A stretch of DNA of 53,241 bases from a virus. The notes beneath the pieces were generated by a model. It saw only the letters and a list, made by a program, of their open reading frames with translations, was not told the origin of the DNA and did not search any database. The stretch's first letter is position 1. Every line of letters begins with the position of its first letter. The translations under genes were made by a program, and so were the position numbers. The DNA is taken from IMG/VR virus record IMGVR_UViG_3300046804_001071, positions 1 through 53,241 of that record; one strand, given 5' to 3'. Shown one piece after another: positions 44,705-51,747 of this stretch.

Positions 44705-45061
44705 TTATCGAGTTACCTCAGCTTTTACTTTGAAGTTTCCTTCAATAATTCGACTTACAACACCAGCCCCGGAGACTAGTTCTAAGTCATAGACGTATAA
44801 CCCTGGAGTTAGGGCTGCAGTATCTGCAGCAGCAATGGTTAGAGTGATAGTTCCAGCAGTTCCACCTAGGGTAATTCTTGAATTTGAGGTGGTTAATGTG
44901 ACAATAGTGCTTGAAGCATTTGCTGTCTCACGGACATGCATTCTGGCGGTATATCCAGTGATATTGTATGGGTTACGAGCGGAGTCGGTCCATGTAATTG
45001 TGCGTGAAAAAGTGGCACCTTGGTCACAGGTGATATTGTAAGTTCCGGCAATGCAAGTCAT
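44705..45061 (-). CDS. Small beta-rich fibre attachment protein (BppU-like)
   Basis: A 118-residue protein that ends directly at the fibre start (TAA-ATG). The pattern YNITCDQGATFSRTITWTD, then PYNITGYTARMHVRE, SNSRITLGGTAGTITLTIAA and PGLYVYDLELVSG is common in small phage proteins next to collagen-like fibres and resembles the N-terminal domain of BppU baseplate proteins. It may anchor the fibre to the tail. The gene is oppositely directed to the main tail operon. Confidence 0.6.
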   Translation of the reverse strand: MTCIAGTYNITCDQGATFSRTITWTDSARNPYNITGYTARMHVRETANASSTIVTLTTSNSRITLGGTAGTITLTIAAADTAALTPGLYVYDLELVSGAGVVSRIIEGNFKVKAEVTR

Positions 45062-45129
45062 GGGGGAGATCCTTCAGATAGTAGTATCCGCACCTTTAAT
45101 TTTACCTTATTTACTGGGATCTAAGTTGG

Positions 45130-45135
45130 TATACT
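45130..45135 (+). promoter_or_regulatory. Candidate -10 box for a leaderless mRNA
   Basis: TATACT lies exactly six bases (GGAAGG) before the ATG at 45142. GGAAGG looks SD-like but touches the start codon, so it cannot serve as a ribosome site. The region 45062-45141 holds the promoters of two diverging genes. Confidence 0.45.
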
Positions 45136-45141
45136 GGAAGG

Positions 45142-46083
45142 ATGACAACGCCGCTTTTCACTGATTTAGGGGGAGAAACCTGGCGTATTTGTCGTTTTGT
45201 CGATGAATCTGATAAGCGTTGGTCGGCTTTCAACCCCTCTGTGGCTTACTCCCCGGTAGAGGGCTATGTAGTTCTCGTTCGTGCCAGCAACTACTTTTTT
45301 GATCCTAAAACTGGTGACACCGTGGCAACTATTGGAACTAGAGTAAAAAATCGAATGTTTCTTGGGAATCTGACTTCCGATTGGAAGTTAGACCATAATT
45401 CCTTGCGTGAAATAGATTTTTCAGAAGTTGGTCAGTACTTGCGCGGACCGGAAGATGGACGCCTCTATTGGAGAGATGGCGGATGGGAAGTCCTATCTGT
45501 GATGAAGGAGCCGCATATAACGAATGACATTCCTAGACTTGCTACCTATAAAATCAAAGACAATAAAGCAACACTAATAAAAATACACACCGAAGGTGAC
45601 ATTCAGCCGATAGAAAAAAACTGGATGCCAACCTATGAAAAGAATTCAAACTTTGATTTTGTCTACAGTGCTACTTCCATATATAGCGTAGCTTCTGGAA
45701 AAGTCAAGCTACGTGAGGCCACGGAGGAGGCTGGAAATAATATTAGGGGCGGTAGTTGCTTATGGAATATTGGGGATAAGTATCTAGCAATTACCCATGA
45801 AGCGGTTATAAGGATAGAAAAGGTATATACGCCTCGCATGTTCGGCTACCGAAATAAAACAATTCGTACCTATCTTCACAGATTTGCTACATATGATAAA
45901 ACTGGAAAGTTATTAGAGATATCTGACCCGTTCTCGTTTCAGGGGGCGGATATCGAGTTTGCCGCCGGTCTAGTTTTGTCAGGGGATGATGTTATTGTCT
46001 CTTATGGTTATAAAGACGTTGCCTCATATCTTGGTAAAATTAAACTAGACGCAGTTATTGGAATGCTTAAGGCGGTGAAATGA
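45142..46083 (+). CDS. Five-bladed beta-propeller GH130/GT108-like protein, copy 2
   Basis: A 313-residue paralogue of the protein at 36890. The motifs occur in the same order: AFNPSVAYSPVEGY, RGPEDGRLYWRDGGWEVLS, IEKNWMPTYEK, RGGSCLWNIGDKYLAITHE and IEFAAGLVLSGDDVIVSYGY. The EDGRL motif corresponds to the EDxR metal/catalytic region of GH130-type propellers, and here Gly replaces Cys of copy 1. The mRNA looks leaderless. The two copies flank the fibre cassette in the same orientation. Function is inferred as carbohydrate transfer or phosphorolysis. Confidence 0.6.
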   Translation: MTTPLFTDLGGETWRICRFVDESDKRWSAFNPSVAYSPVEGYVVLVRASNYFFDPKTGDTVATIGTRVKNRMFLGNLTSDWKLDHNSLREIDFSEVGQYLRGPEDGRLYWRDGGWEVLSVMKEPHITNDIPRLATYKIKDNKATLIKIHTEGDIQPIEKNWMPTYEKNSNFDFVYSATSIYSVASGKVKLREATEEAGNNIRGGSCLWNIGDKYLAITHEAVIRIEKVYTPRMFGYRNKTIRTYLHRFATYDKTGKLLEISDPFSFQGADIEFAAGLVLSGDDVIVSYGYKDVASYLGKIKLDAVIGMLKAVK

Positions 46084-46307
46084 GTACTGACGTTTTAGAA
46101 AAACCTGAAGTAGATATCGAGTCTAAAGAAGATGAGCCGCTTGCTCATTACACTGATGCCGCTAGTGCTACTGAGGGCTACATCATGGGAACCCCTGTTA
46201 CCGCGCTCTGTGGTAAGAAGTTTGTTCCCACTCGAAATCCAGAGCGATTGAAAATTTGTCCGATTTGCCAAGAAATCGTTGACGCTGTATTCTTCTTTAG
46301 TGAGTAA
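46080..46307 (+). CDS. DUF3039-type zinc-binding protein
   Basis: A 75-residue protein coupled to the previous gene (ATGA). It contains HYTDAASATEGYIMGTPVTA, then LCGKKFVPTRNPERLKICPIC, which matches actinobacterial DUF3039 proteins (TGTPV.ALCGK.WVP..P...CP.C). The Cys of ALCGK with CPIC gives a zinc site. The cellular function of the family is unknown. Confidence 0.75.
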   Translation: MSTDVLEKPEVDIESKEDEPLAHYTDAASATEGYIMGTPVTALCGKKFVPTRNPERLKICPICQEIVDAVFFFSE

Positions 46308-46329
46308 AATCGCGTTTCGTTATTTCAGC

Positions 46330-46335
46330 TATACT
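46330..46335 (+). promoter_or_regulatory. Candidate -10 box of the nrd genes
   Basis: TATACT lies ~80 bases before nrdH and just upstream of a hairpin. No clear -35 box is present. If used, the nrdH mRNA would have a structured leader of about 75 bases. Confidence 0.35.
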
Positions 46336-46349
46336 GGTATAACGTCAAG

Positions 46350-46385
46350 CTCCTGTGACTCGATTAAATCGATTTTTCGCAGGAG
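46350..46385 (+). promoter_or_regulatory. Leader hairpin upstream of nrdH
   Basis: CTCCTGTGA (46350-46358) pairs with TCGCAGGAG (46377-46385), nine pairs with one G-U; inside, TCGAT and ATCGA form a second short stem around TAA. An AGGAG string is hidden in the 3' arm. No T-run follows the stem, so it is not a usual terminator. It may be a regulatory leader. Confidence 0.45.
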
Positions 46386-46416
46386 TTATCTCTATCTAGT
46401 TAGGAATCTCTCCCAA

Positions 46417-46638
46417 ATGGTTACTGTTTACACCAACCCGAGCTGCGTTCAGTGCGACATGACAAAGAAATTTTTAGACAAGAATGAGATCAACTACAAG
46501 GTTGTAGACCTTTCTCAGGATCAGGAGTCTCTAGACATGGTCCTAGGTCTTGGCTTTTCGGCTGCTCCTGTAGTTATCGCTGGTGACGACAAGTGGGCTG
46601 GGTTCAAACTAGATCGTCTACAGACTCTGGTCGTATAG
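46417..46638 (+). CDS. nrdH: NrdH glutaredoxin-like electron donor
   Basis: A 73-residue protein from ATG 46417; a longer frame starting at 46279 would run through the leader hairpin. It starts MVTVYTNPSCVQCDMTKKFL with the CVQC redox pair (Cys10, Cys13) and contains NYKVVDLSQD, FSAAPVVIAG and KWAGFKLDRL, the normal NrdH fold and C-terminal motif. It reduces class Ib ribonucleotide reductase through thioredoxin reductase. First gene of the nrdH-nrdI-nrdF group. Confidence 0.88.
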   Translation: MVTVYTNPSCVQCDMTKKFLDKNEINYKVVDLSQDQESLDMVLGLGFSAAPVVIAGDDKWAGFKLDRLQTLVV

Positions 46639-46643
46639 CTATT

Positions 46644-47048
46644 ATGTTAGAGATTGTCTATTTCTCTAACTACTCTGGTAATACTAAAAAATTTGTTGAA
46701 AAGCTTCCGTTTAAGTCTCATCGTATTCCGATTAGAGATACTGGAGAGCCTTTAGTAGTTACTAAGAAATACGTACTTTTTGTTCCTACCTACGGAGGAG
46801 GGGCGGAAGGTAAATCGGTGCCTAGACAGGTAGTTGACTTTCTGAACGATCCAGAAAATAGATCTTTTGCAGTTGGCGTGATCGGGCTGGGCAATACTAA
46901 CTTTGGTGAACACTACTGTCGAGCTGCAAAAGTGATTTCTGAAAAATTAAAAGTACCACTGCTGGCAAAAGTTGAAATTTTTGGAACTCCCGATGATGTA
47001 CTAAATGTCACTGAAATACTTAATAAAAAAGAAAAGGAATGCGAATAA
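46644..47048 (+). CDS. nrdI: NrdI flavodoxin-like protein
   Basis: A 134-residue protein starting MLEIVYFSNYSGNTKKFVEK, with the FMN phosphate loop SNYSGNT, the VPTYGGG turn and GLGNTNFGEHYCRAAKVIS. This is the NrdI pattern; NrdI supplies the oxidant that builds the dimanganese-tyrosyl cofactor in NrdF. It lies five bases after nrdH and directly before nrdF. ATG 46644 is chosen because it gives the family start. Confidence 0.85.
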   Translation: MLEIVYFSNYSGNTKKFVEKLPFKSHRIPIRDTGEPLVVTKKYVLFVPTYGGGAEGKSVPRQVVDFLNDPENRSFAVGVIGLGNTNFGEHYCRAAKVISEKLKVPLLAKVEIFGTPDDVLNVTEILNKKEKECE

Positions 47049-48002
<954 letters not shown>

Positions 48003-48010
48003 TCTATGAG

Positions 48011-48016
48011 TAGAAT
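48011..48016 (+). promoter_or_regulatory. Candidate -10 box for a leaderless mRNA
   Basis: TAGAAT-ATAACT-ATG, almost the same string as before the tail terminator gene (TAGAAT-ATACCT-ATG). It overlaps the region just after the nrdF stop. Confidence 0.45.
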
Positions 48017-48022
48017 ATAACT

Positions 48023-48211
48023 ATGCCTACTTACGAATATAAATGCTCTAACGGACATGTCTACTCCGAAGTTCGCAGTATTTCTGCAGAAGATACAGTA
48101 TCGACTTGCAAAGAAGAAGACTGTGGACTAGAGTTGAAACGAGTGTTCAACCCACCTCCGATTAAGTTCAATGGAACTGGGTATAGCACTGGCAACAACA
48201 CCTGGAGATAG
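48023..48211 (+). CDS. FmdB-type zinc-ribbon protein
   Basis: A 62-residue protein starting MPTYEYKCSNGHVYSEVRSI with a second pair spread over STCKEEDCG. This is the FmdB/CxxC_CxxC regulatory-like ribbon, in which the first pair is usually CxxC and here is KCSNGH (Cys plus His). Its function is unknown. The C-terminal KFNGTGYSTGNN is also typical of the family. Confidence 0.75.
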   Translation: MPTYEYKCSNGHVYSEVRSISAEDTVSTCKEEDCGLELKRVFNPPPIKFNGTGYSTGNNTWR

Positions 48212-48223
48212 AAAGAACTAAAC

Positions 48224-48553
48224 ATGGAATTCCTTCCAATAGACGCAGAGTATCCAAAGTTTATTGAGGGAGAGGATCCTCCTTGTGCGGAGACAGATCC
48301 AAATATGTTCTTTCCAGAGGACGGTAGTGAAACGTTCTCCCTTAATCCGAACAATAGCGAAGAGTATATCTCTGTAGTTCGTGCAACTTACTACAATCTC
48401 GAAGGGGCAAAAGCTATTTGTAATAGCTGTCCATTCATCAAAGAGTGCCTAGAATACGCTCTAACTGACCAGTATTTAGTTGGAATCTGGGGTGGAACTA
48501 CGGACCAGCAGCGTCGAGCAATCCGCAAAAAACGAAAAATCGCTAACAAATAA
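48224..48553 (+). CDS. whiB: WhiB-family Fe-S transcriptional regulator
   Basis: A 109-residue protein, the second WhiB in this window. Cluster cysteines are Cys21, Cys66, Cys69 and Cys75 (AICNSCPFIKECLEYAL), with GIWGGTT after them and a basic tail RRAIRKKRK. The 44 residues between the first and second cysteine are longer than usual. It should bind sigma-A and alter host or phage promoter choice. It lies between the nrd and the membrane protein genes. Confidence 0.88.
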   Translation: MEFLPIDAEYPKFIEGEDPPCAETDPNMFFPEDGSETFSLNPNNSEEYISVVRATYYNLEGAKAICNSCPFIKECLEYALTDQYLVGIWGGTTDQQRRAIRKKRKIANK

Positions 48554-48621
48554 GTGCGGTAAAATTGAAGTAGCTCTTGGGAGAGAGGGTCATTAAATCT
48601 ACTAGTCTCCCGGGAGAAAAA

Positions 48622-48906
48622 ATGGAAATTGTAAAAATGATCCTAAAGCGTACAGTCGCTTTGGTCATCCTTAAAGTCAGCGGTGTTCTAGCCGCAGGTT
48701 CCATCGGTGGCGTTGAGTTGTGGCAGTCTGCCCTAATCGCTGCTTTTGTTGGAATCATGGAAGTTGCTGAGTCTCTAGCACGTGCCTACGTTGTGGACGG
48801 TGTTCTAGACCAGGAAGAAATCAACATTGCCTTTGCTAGCTCGGCTGAAGCCGCACTTGCAGACAGCAAGAAGAAGGCAGCCCCTTCAGAAGATTCAAAC
48901 TTCTAA
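48622..48906 (+). CDS. Holin-like small membrane protein
   Basis: A 94-residue protein from ATG 48622 behind CGGGAG. Two hydrophobic helices (VALVILKVSGVLAAGS and WQSALIAAFVGIMEVAESLA), then a charged tail with GVLDQEEINIAF and a lysine/acid end. It resembles small actinophage proteins annotated as holins or membrane proteins. A holin would form the lysis pore. No endolysin is visible nearby. A terminator-like hairpin follows. Confidence 0.6.
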   Translation: MEIVKMILKRTVALVILKVSGVLAAGSIGGVELWQSALIAAFVGIMEVAESLARAYVVDGVLDQEEINIAFASSAEAALADSKKKAAPSEDSNF

Positions 48907-48919
48907 TATTCACCTCTGA

Positions 48920-48949
48920 CAAATCCCTCAAAGAAATTTGGGGGATTTG
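48920..48949 (+). terminator. Hairpin terminator after the holin-like gene
   Basis: CAAATCCCTC (48920-48929) pairs with GGGGGATTTG (48940-48949), ten pairs with one T-G. It is followed by TTGCATT; U-tract short. It ends the nrd-whiB-membrane protein transcript. Confidence 0.6.
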
Positions 48950-48985
48950 TTGCATTCTGAACTTATGTTTGATAGTCTTGTGACG

Positions 48986-49014
48986 TTGCAATCCCGCAGC
49001 AAATAAACATACAT
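48986..49014 (+). promoter_or_regulatory. Candidate promoter of the 49109 operon
   Basis: TTGCAA (48986-48991), 17 bases and ATACAT (49009-49014). It lies between a terminator and a long leader stem, so transcripts starting here would carry that stem in their 5' UTR. Confidence 0.4.
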
Positions 49015-49040
49015 TACGTCGTATGGGGTTAGAAATAACC

Positions 49041-49092
49041 TAGTCTGGCCAAAGCTGTCTGTTCAGGAACTTCAGGCAGCTAGGCTAGACGA
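49041..49092 (+). promoter_or_regulatory. Long leader stem-loop before the 49109 gene
   Basis: GTCTGGCC (49043-49050) pairs with GGCTAGAC (49083-49090), and AGCTGTCTG (49053-49061) pairs with CAGGCAGCT (49073-49081). Together they give about 17 pairs (two wobble pairs) with a small internal loop and an 11-base end loop. It ends about seven bases before the GTAGGAG ribosome site of the next gene. It may act as a cis-regulatory RNA element or mRNA stabiliser. Confidence 0.55.
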
Positions 49093-49108
49093 AACAGTAG
49101 GAGACAAA

Positions 49109-49351
49109 GTGGATTTTGAAGAATGGCTTCGCGTAGGTATTGAAAATGGCTGGGCTGGTCCTGCTGTTTGTTATACGCATGATGGTCTACCAACTAGTGA
49201 GGAGGAGGACCACGCATTTGAAGAGTCTGATCCTTGCATTCACATTATTCGTCTTTATGAAGATGAAGAGCACAAAAAGGATGTAGAATCTAACCATGCC
49301 CCTAGCGTTTGGCGTGCAACCAATCGTGGTATTGAAATTGAGGAGAAGTAA
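49109..49351 (+). CDS. Small acidic actinophage protein
   Basis: An 80-residue protein from a GTG start behind GTAGGAG. It contains DFEEWLRVGIENGWAGPAVC, YTHDGLPTSEEED, ESDPCIHIIRLYED and VWRATNRGIE, a pattern I have seen in hypothetical proteins of many actinophages. Function unknown. The stop overlaps the next start (TAATG). Confidence 0.65.
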   Translation: MDFEEWLRVGIENGWAGPAVCYTHDGLPTSEEEDHAFEESDPCIHIIRLYEDEEHKKDVESNHAPSVWRATNRGIEIEEK

Positions 49352-49482
49352 TGGCAAAAGGTAAAGGCGGAGGCGCAAAGCCAGCTGCAAAGGAAGTTTC
49401 TGACCGTAAGAACGGTAAGGCTTCAAAAAAGCGTCCAAAGGTTTTTGACGCAGTGAAGCGTCGATTGGTTACTCGCGACTAG
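49351..49482 (+). CDS. Small very basic protein
   Basis: A 43-residue protein, about one third lysine and arginine (MAKGKGGGAKPAAKEVSDRK start, then KKRPKVFDAVKRRLVTRD). It is coupled at both ends: TAATG with the gene before and TAGTG with the gene after. It could bind nucleic acid. No family recognised. Confidence 0.5.
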   Translation: MAKGKGGGAKPAAKEVSDRKNGKASKKRPKVFDAVKRRLVTRD

Positions 49483-50228
49483 TGGGAATCAAATTAGTAG
49501 CTTTTGATTTGGATGGGACTCTTGCACCTAGCAAGGGTCCTATTTCAAATGACATGGGAAAAGCCCTTAGAGATTTACTAGGGGTTGCTCAGGTCTGTAT
49601 TATCAGTGGTGGTACAAGAGAGCAGATTATGTCTCAGGTTGTGGACTTGCTTCCTGATAAGTCAAACCTTCGTAATCTACACATTATGCCTACCAGCGGT
49701 GCTCAGTATTTGAAGCGTCATCTTGGAGGATGGCGAGTTGTCTATTCCGAGAAGCTGTCAGAGGAAGAGATCGAACGCATTACTCAGAACATTCATGTAA
49801 CTGCTGCGTTACTAGGCGAGTGGCCGGAAAATCCTCACGGGGCAGTTATTGAAAACCGAGGGACTCAGGTAACATTCTCTGCTTTAGGTCAGAATGCTCC
49901 GATTGAAGAGAAAGAGCTCTGGGATCCTACTGGAGTTAGAAAAGATCGATTCCGTCGAACCCTGGCATCACTGCTTCTGGAGTTCGATGTTCGCTCTGGC
50001 GGGTCGACTAGTATCGACATTACAAAGGTTGGGATTGACAAGGGATTCGGAATTGATGAACTTATCAAGCGTACTGGACTTAAGCCAGATGACGTCCTGT
50101 TTGTGGGAGATCGACTAGACGAGGGTGGCAATGATCATTCGGTTATGCGAACTGGTGCAAACTGCTATCCAGTAGACGGACCGCTAGATACATTGCAACT
50201 TATAAAAGATTTGTTAAAAGCTACATAA
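49482..50228 (+). CDS. HAD-superfamily phosphatase, phosphomannomutase-like
   Basis: A 248-residue protein from a GTG start coupled to the gene before. HAD motif I is VAFDLDGTLAPSKG (nucleophile Asp10, Asp12), motif II is IISGGTREQI, and motif IV is VLFVGDRLDEGGND. A cap domain with AVIENRGTQVTFSALGQNA and LWDPTGVRKDRFRRTL resembles the type IIB cap of eukaryotic-type phosphomannomutases and sugar phosphatases. It would act on a hexose phosphate, possibly to make mannose-1-phosphate for the sugar genes; that is inference. Confidence 0.7.
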   Translation: MGIKLVAFDLDGTLAPSKGPISNDMGKALRDLLGVAQVCIISGGTREQIMSQVVDLLPDKSNLRNLHIMPTSGAQYLKRHLGGWRVVYSEKLSEEEIERITQNIHVTAALLGEWPENPHGAVIENRGTQVTFSALGQNAPIEEKELWDPTGVRKDRFRRTLASLLLEFDVRSGGSTSIDITKVGIDKGFGIDELIKRTGLKPDDVLFVGDRLDEGGNDHSVMRTGANCYPVDGPLDTLQLIKDLLKAT

Positions 50229-50268
50229 GTGTGCTATTCTGTAAATAGATAACTCAATAGTGACAAAC

Positions 50269-50602
50269 GGGGATGACTGGTTTCGACAGTTATTCTGAAG
50301 TTGGTGAAGCAAGCCGAGATAGCGGAGTCTCGTAAAACCGCTAAACAAAATAAATGCTGAATCTCGTTCTGCATTCGCTCTAGCTGCCTAACAGTAGTTT
50401 AGACGCCCCTGGCAAAGCACTAGTCTTAGGTGGGCAGCCAGGTTTTAAATAAGTAGGACAACCTGCAGTACGTCTATGCTGGAGACGTAAAACTGAAGCA
50501 CCACAGGATGTGGTAGTTCGGTCCTGGAAATATAAACTGCCTAAGCTTGTAGAAGAACAATGGATCCGTAACTGGACCGGGGTTCGATTCCCCGCATCTC
50601 CA
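50269..50602 (+). ncRNA. ssrA: Transfer-messenger RNA (tmRNA)
   Basis: The 5' end GGGGATGACTGGTTTCGACA pairs with the 3' end: GGGGATG (50269-50275) against CATCTCC (50595-50601), seven pairs with one G-U. The T-arm GGGGTTCGATTCCCC lies at 50579-50593. The tag begins at GCT 50356 and reads AESRSAFALAA, ending at TAA 50389-50391; it has the ALAA degradation end. CCA is not encoded (CACGG follows the acceptor stem). It rescues stalled ribosomes by trans-translation, probably with host SmpB. The gene follows the HAD gene by 40 bases; only a weak AATAGT -10 is seen. Confidence 0.93.
50356..50391 (+). other. tmRNA tag reading frame
   Basis: GCT GAA TCT CGT TCT GCA TTC GCT CTA GCT GCC TAA gives the tag AESRSAFALAA. 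The AAATAA just upstream of the resume codon matches actinobacterial tmRNAs. The LAA end would direct ClpXP-type proteolysis. Confidence 0.85.
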
Positions 50603-50943
50603 CGGAAAAGCTTGACACGACGGGAGAGGTCGTGTTAGGCTAATCTACTGGCCTAGACATGCAGCAGACGCATGGCCCATAGCAACCCTAGTAATACCAA
50701 TGGACAGCGAAGACCAACACCCTCTTAGAGGACGTAAGTTAGTACCTGAGACGTGAGCTAGGCTCTGCATCGGATTCGAGAGTCGCGCCTCGATCTGGGT
50801 CTTATTATGAGAAAGAAATAGTGAGCCGCTGACTCCACCAACTGATCAGGGTGAAGCCGGGCGACTTTATATATGTACCAGACCGTTAGGCGGTCGAACG
50901 GGTAATGGCTGTCCGGACGGACAGCTCGATGCCCGGGGCAAAC
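50603..50943 (+). ncRNA. Hairpin-dense gene-free region; candidate structured RNA
   Basis: About 340 bases with no convincing gene, between the tmRNA and a strong terminator. Local perfect hairpins: ACACGAC/GTCGTGT (50615-50635), TAGGC/GCCTA (50636-50655), CATGC/GCATG (50658-50674), CCTC/GAGG (50721-50731), GACCG/CGGTC (50881-50895) and GCTGTCC/GGACAGC (50908-50925). The first three follow one another almost without gaps. It is probably co-transcribed with the tmRNA. It does not match RNase P, SRP or 6S RNA signatures that I know. It could belong to a large phage RNA class found near tRNA or tmRNA genes (GOLLD or ROOL type), but it is shorter. Confidence 0.45.
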
Positions 50944-50969
50944 ACCCGTCACTTCGGTGGCGGGTTTTT
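50944..50969 (+). terminator. Strong Rho-independent terminator
   Basis: ACCCGTCAC (50944-50952) and GTGGCGGGT (50957-50965), nine pairs with one wobble, a TTCG tetraloop and a run of five T. It is the strongest terminator in the window and ends the tmRNA/structured-RNA transcript. Confidence 0.9.
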
Positions 50970-51003
50970 GTTTGTACAAACTTAGGATTAAGAATGTACA
51001 AAG
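50970..51003 (+). promoter_or_regulatory. TTTGTACAAA-type sites before the recombinase gene
   Basis: A perfect 12-base palindrome GTTTGTACAAAC (50970-50981) and a related ATGTACAAAG (50994-51003). Their TGTACA centres are 22 bases apart, two helix turns. They lie ~75 and ~55 bases before the recombinase start. They may be recombinase subsites or an autoregulatory operator. Confidence 0.45.
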
Positions 51004-51054
51004 CGTGGTACCATATAAACAGGAAAAGCGTAACTTTATACAAGAAGAGAAGTG

Positions 51055-51747
51055 ATGGACGCCCTTAACCCTGGTAAAGCCCTACTATATGCCCGAGTAT
51101 CCACTCAGCTGCAGGTAAACGACGGAGTTTCGTTGGATGTTCAGGAGCGAACCCTAATCACCGCCGCCGAGTTCCACGGGTTCAAGGATTTCGAAGTTAT
51201 CCGCGAGGAAGGCCGATCTGGTAAAAGTATCAAGGGTCGACCAGTATTAACAGACGCCCTTACTAGATTAGAGTCCGGCGAAGCAAACGCCCTTATTGTT
51301 ACCCGAATCGACCGACTTGCTAGGTCGACCACTGACTTCTTGGACATTGTGGACCGAGCAAGCAAAAAAGGCTGGCGTTTGATCATGCTGGACCTAAATC
51401 TGGACACTTCGACCTATCAAGGACGCTTTGTGGTCACAGTAATGAGTGCTTTGGCCGAAATGGAGCGCGGAATCATAGCCGCGAGACAGAAAGACGTCCA
51501 CAAGGACCGTAGAGACCGTGGCATAGTTTGGGGGGTAGATATGGGGCCGAAAAACCGCACTTTACCCGAAATCAAGGAAAGAATCGTGGCTGAGAGGGCT
51601 GCTGGAAAGAGTTTTGGCAAGATAGCCGACGGATTAAATGCAGATGGTATACCTACACAAAACAACAGAAAGTGGTATGCTTCGACTGTGAAGAACATAG
51701 TAGACGCCCTTATTGAAGGAGAAGCTGATGGCAAGACGGAAATCTAA
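51055..51747 (+). CDS. Small serine recombinase (resolvase/invertase type)
   Basis: I favour ATG 51055; GTG 51052 is in frame. The ~230-residue protein has a full catalytic domain: LLYARVSTQLQVNDGVSLDV with the nucleophile Ser, EEGRSGKSIKGRP, ALIVTRIDRLARSTTDFL with the active-site arginines, and a VMSALAEMERGIIAARQ E-helix. After a short linker there is one HTH-like part (AAGKSFGKIADGLNADGIPT, then WYASTVKNIVDAL). It is far shorter than large serine integrases (>400) and is close to resolvases and invertases. It may resolve genome multimers, invert a segment or integrate. The end overlaps the next gene. Confidence 0.85.
   Translation: MDALNPGKALLYARVSTQLQVNDGVSLDVQERTLITAAEFHGFKDFEVIREEGRSGKSIKGRPVLTDALTRLESGEANALIVTRIDRLARSTTDFLDIVDRASKKGWRLIMLDLNLDTSTYQGRFVVTVMSALAEMERGIIAARQKDVHKDRRDRGIVWGVDMGPKNRTLPEIKERIVAERAAGKSFGKIADGLNADGIPTQNNRKWYASTVKNIVDALIEGEADGKTEI

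Noticed and set aside
38442-45061. Invertible fibre cassette bounded by inverted repeats
   Set aside because: The orientation change suggested it, but I could not see inverted repeats at the two ends, and the flanking paralogues are in direct orientation.
46279-46416. Extended NrdH start at 46279
   Set aside because: It would add about 46 residues not found in NrdH and would translate the leader hairpin.
50590-50660. attP site at the tmRNA 3' end
   Set aside because: Phages can integrate in tmRNA genes, but this tmRNA is complete with its own tag and the neighbouring recombinase is of the resolvase type. No duplicated 3' end was seen.
50603-50943. RNase P RNA, 6S RNA, SRP RNA or decayed tRNA genes
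   Set aside because: I looked for the conserved RNase P core, SRP tetraloop and tRNA T-arms (GGTTCRA) and found none beyond the tmRNA arm.
50758-50979. Minus-strand frame of 73 residues in the structured region
   Set aside because: It crosses the terminator, has no ribosome site and an unlikely composition; the hairpins explain the region better.
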